From: an uncultured Aliterella sp.
Lineage (GTDB): Bacteria > Cyanobacteriota > Cyanobacteriia > Cyanobacteriales > Chroococcidiopsidaceae
Reading direction: 5' to 3'
NCBI GenBank assembly: GCA_905479905.1
Contig: CAJQOK010000206.1
Location: forward strand, 1-5,845
Length of the DNA: 5,845 nt
In this document: positions 3,578 through 5,845 of the stretch, piece by piece
Layout: the number at the start of each line of letters is the position of its first letter
Position numbering within the stretch: the first letter of the stretch is position 1
The notes under the pieces: generated by a model
Databases searched by the model: none
Told to the model about the DNA's origin: nothing
The model's input: only the letters and a program-made list of their open reading frames with translations
Translations under genes and position numbers: made by a program

Positions 3578-5845
3578 CTATACTAACTCCGAAGAAGTTT
3601 CTATACTTGGCTGCATTTGAGGCTGGAATTGGAACAACGAGTAGACGACATTGCGGTAGATATTCGTCATCATATCTAAGAACAGTTCGTAACCTTCGCT
3701 CTTGTATTCAACTAGGGGGTCTTTTTGACCATAGCCACGCAAACCTACAGATTCGCGCAACGCATCCATTTGTTGCAAGTGTTCGCGCCAAAGAGTATCA
3801 ATTTGCTGCAAGATAAAGAATCGCTCGGCTTGGCGCATTAGTCCCGGCTGAATTTGGTCAACTTGACCTTCTTTATTGTCGTAGGCAATTCTGACTTGCT
3901 CGTGTAAAAAGGTTTTGATTTCGCTTACAGACAAATCCTCTAGATGATTTGGCTGTAAATCAGCAAGCAAGTAGACAAACTCTTGAACTTTGCCCACCAA
4001 AGTAGGTAAGTCCCAATCTTCCGAAGGTAAGTCAGGATTGATGTAGTAATCAACAATGTCATCCATCGTTTTTTCGGCATACTTGATTACTTGCTCTTTC
4101 AAGTCTTGACCTTCCAAAACTCGACGACGTTCGGCGTAAATAGCGCGACGCTGGTTGTTCATGACTTCATCGTACTCAAACACCTGCTTACGGATGTCGT
4201 AGTAGTAAGTTTCTACCTTTTTCTGAGCGCCTTCTAAACTGCGGGTAAGCATTCCCGATTCAATAGGCATATCTTCTTCAACCCTGAACATATCCATTAA
4301 CTTACCAACGCGATCGCCACCAAAGATCCGCAATAAGCTATCTTGTAAGCTAAGAAAAAAGCGTGTAGAACCGGGGTCGCCTTGTCTTCCCGCCCGTCCG
4401 CGCAACTGGTTGTCAATCCGCCGCGATTCGTGACGTTCTGTACCAATTACGTGCAAACCGCCTAGTTGAATTACCTCTTGGTGTTCGGTATCAGTAAACT
4501 GTTCGTACTCTTGCTTGATTTGGTTGTAAGCTGCTCGTAAGCGCCCAATTACGGGGTCTTGGGTGGGTGCTTTTTCTGCCGCTACTGCAACTAAGTCTTC
4601 TGCCTCTAATTCGGGCATACTCCGCTCTCCGTAGTGCTGTACGGCAAATTCTACAGCTTGCTTAAGTAGTTGCTCAGTTTCTTGAGATAATTGAGTGGGA
4701 AAAATTTGCGGCGATGCTTTCCAAGTTTTGACTTTTTTGCCTGGAACAAAACCTTGACCGCCACCACTACTGCTTGCAGGCAATCCTGAAGCTTGGGCTA
4801 CGCCGAAAATATCTTCATCGTCGGGCAAAACAATGCGAGGCATAAAGTATTCTCGCAACTTCAACCGCGCCATGTATTCAGAGTTTCCACCCAAAATAAT
4901 GTCTGTACCTCTACCCGCCATGTTAGTTGCGATCGTTAACGCGCCTTTGCGTCCGGCTTGGGCGATAATTTCTGACTCTCGTTCGACGTTTTCGGGTCTG
5001 GCGTTGAGTAAGTTGTAGGGAATTTCTAACTGATTTAATAATGTGCTGAGATACTCAGACTTTTCGACGCTAGTTGTTCCTACAAGTACCGGACGACCCA
5101 TTTCGTGCATTTGGGCGCACTCTTGGGCGATCGCATTCCATTTTCCCTCCTCACTTTTAAATACTACATCCGACAAATCTTGACGGCTGCGGGGTCTATT
5201 GGTGGGAACAATGGTTACTTCTAGCTTGTAAATTTTTTCAAATTCTGATTCCTCTGTCTTCGCCGTCCCAGTCATTCCGGCTAATTTATCGTAAAGCAAA
5301 AACAGATTTTGATAGGTAATTGTCGCTAAAGTTTGTGTCTCTGGTTGAATTTCTACCCCTTCTTTAGCTTCAATTGCCTGGTGGAGTCCATCACTCCAAC
5401 GCCTCCCTGGTAACACTCGCCCAGTAAATTCATCAACAATTACTACTTCATCATTGCGGACTATGTAATTGACATCGGCGATAAATAATTCTTTAGCTTT
5501 TAAAGCGTTAAAAATGTAGTGCGCCCAAGGATCTTCTGGATTAAATAAGTCGGTAACTTCTAGCAATCTTTCAGCTTCGGCGAAACCTTCGTCAGTTAGC
5601 AGTACATTACGAGCTTTTTCATCTACCTCATAATGTTCGTCTTCTCCTGTCCTCAAGACTGCGGCTATTTGGGCGGCTTGGACGTACTTTTCGGTAGGGC
5701 GTTCTACTTGACCAGAGATAATTAAGGGTGTCCGGGCTTCGTCTACGAGAATAGAGTCTACTTCGTCAATTACGCAATAATGCAAAGGACGCTGCACGAC
5801 ATCGACTATTGATGTCGCCATGTTGTCGCGTAAGTAGTCAAAGCC
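3578..5845 (-). CDS. secA: Preprotein translocase ATPase SecA (N-terminus outside window)
   Basis: SecA couples ATP hydrolysis to pushing unfolded preproteins through SecYEG, in cyanobacteria at both plasma and thylakoid membranes. The frame runs off the right edge: the visible part begins GFDYLRDN (conserved SecA motif) and continues 747 residues from the Met at 5821 (numbering below). Seen are VIDEVDS at 17-23 (Walker B DExD), [20 protein letters not shown] at 129-148, LAGMTGTA at 180-187, [10 protein letters not shown] at 299-308, [22 protein letters not shown] across 460-481 (arginine fingers), the scaffold-helix region at about 530-560, and the two-helix finger at 674-707 with LRGYGQKDP (Tyr697 at the tip). 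Residues 313-453 form a linker about 100 longer than in E. coli. The protein ends in ETSSELV with no Cys-rich zinc-binding SEC-C motif. Walker A and the first 180 or so residues are missing only because of the window. A terminator-like stem follows the stop. Confidence 0.98.
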   Translation of the reverse strand, partial: GFDYLRDNMATSIVDVVQRPLHYCVIDEVDSILVDEARTPLIISGQVERPTEKYVQAAQIAAVLRTGEDEHYEVDEKARNVLLTDEGFAEAERLLEVTDLFNPEDPWAHYIFNALKAKELFIADVNYIVRNDEVVIVDEFTGRVLPGRRWSDGLHQAIEAKEGVEIQPETQTLATITYQNLFLLYDKLAGMTGTAKTEESEFEKIYKLEVTIVPTNRPRSRQDLSDVVFKSEEGKWNAIAQECAQMHEMGRPVLVGTTSVEKSEYLSTLLNQLEIPYNLLNARPENVERESEIIAQAGRKGALTIATNMAGRGTDIILGGNSEYMARLKLREYFMPRIVLPDDEDIFGVAQASGLPASSSGGGQGFVPGKKVKTWKASPQIFPTQLSQETEQLLKQAVEFAVQHYGERSMPELEAEDLVAVAAEKAPTQDPVIGRLRAAYNQIKQEYEQFTDTEHQEVIQLGGLHVIGTERHESRRIDNQLRGRAGRQGDPGSTRFFLSLQDSLLRIFGGDRVGKLMDMFRVEEDMPIESGMLTRSLEGAQKKVETYYYDIRKQVFEYDEVMNNQRRAIYAERRRVLEGQDLKEQVIKYAEKTMDDIVDYYINPDLPSEDWDLPTLVGKVQEFVYLLADLQPNHLEDLSVSEIKTFLHEQVRIAYDNKEGQVDQIQPGLMRQAERFFILQQIDTLWREHLQQMDALRESVGLRGYGQKDPLVEYKSEGYELFLDMMTNIYRNVVYSLFQFQPQMQPSIETSSELV
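4310..4317. repeat. HIP1 octamer (GCGATCGC)
   Basis: Perfect HIP1 palindrome inside secA, in the codons of the GGDRVG segment (residues 501-506 from the Met at 5821). Confidence 0.9.
4463..4885 (-). other. Long linker/insert within SecA ATPase core
   Basis: This codes residues 313-453 (from the Met at 5821), between [13 protein letters not shown] and [15 protein letters not shown]. The E. coli protein has roughly 37 residues here against 141 in this one. The insert has an acidic start (LPDDEDIF), a flexible SSSGGGQG tract, a basic GKKVKTWK patch, then helical, Glu/Gln-rich sequence ending [13 protein letters not shown]. To my knowledge cyanobacterial and chloroplast SecA commonly carry an expansion at this point; its role is not established. 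Confidence 0.7.
5127..5134. repeat. HIP1 octamer (GCGATCGC)
   Basis: Perfect HIP1 palindrome inside secA, in the codons of NAIAQE (residues 229-234 from the Met at 5821). Confidence 0.9.

Noticed and set aside
3578..3600. SecA as a truncated or frameshifted gene because it lacks a zinc-binding C-terminus
   Set aside because: The two-helix finger and following helices are intact and the protein stops after them; absence of SEC-C is, as far as I know, usual in cyanobacterial SecA.
3607..3816. 69-residue plus-strand open frame within secA
   Set aside because: Antisense to the well-conserved SecA C-terminal region; no independent coding evidence.
4833..5018. 61-residue plus-strand open frame within secA
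   Set aside because: Antisense to the conserved GRGTDI region of SecA; composition follows the opposite-strand gene.

Overview
The window looks like ordinary chromosomal core sequence from a cyanobacterium. Four perfect copies of the cyanobacterial HIP1 octamer GCGATCGC lie in 5.8 kb (chance expectation about one per 65 kb). The truncated first gene ends in the RRRRRRSSA tail known from cyanobacterial RNase E. The other genes (rnhB, a DUF1997 gene, dxr, a Nif11-type small protein, secA with a long cyanobacterial-type insert) also fit. Base composition is moderately AT-rich. I cannot place it below phylum from the sequence alone.

Layout. Positions 1-246 (+) are the 3' end of rne (RNase E). 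A 50-nt gap holding a perfect 12-bp inverted repeat leads to rnhB (RNase HII, 297-962, +). A DUF1997 gene (920-1510, -) converges on rnhB and overlaps its 3' end by 43 bp. An AT-rich gap of 248 nt with no recognisable gene follows. Next is dxr (1759-2940, -), the MEP-pathway reductoisomerase, best read from a GTG start. A 273-nt divergent intergenic region separates it from a 77-residue Nif11-type small protein (3214-3447, +). The window ends with secA (3578 to the right edge, -), whose first part (roughly 180 residues, including Walker A) lies outside. The nif11/secA convergent gap holds a 16-bp perfect hairpin, a small C/G hairpin and a secA-side stem with a U-tract, which together look like two opposed terminators.

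How the genes relate. rne and rnhB form the usual cyanobacterial RNA-processing pair: RNase E for mRNA turnover and RNase HII for RNA in DNA. dxr feeds isoprenoid supply (carotenoids, phytol, quinones), and secA drives Sec-dependent export and thylakoid insertion. The Nif11 gene has no RiPP maturation or export genes beside it here. I found no mobile element, CRISPR array, rRNA or tRNA, and no evidence of a novel multi-gene system. The most interesting items are the hairpin over the rnhB translation start, the duplicated 16-residue unit in the RNase E tail, and the orphan Nif11 protein with an unusual Arg-rich C-terminus.
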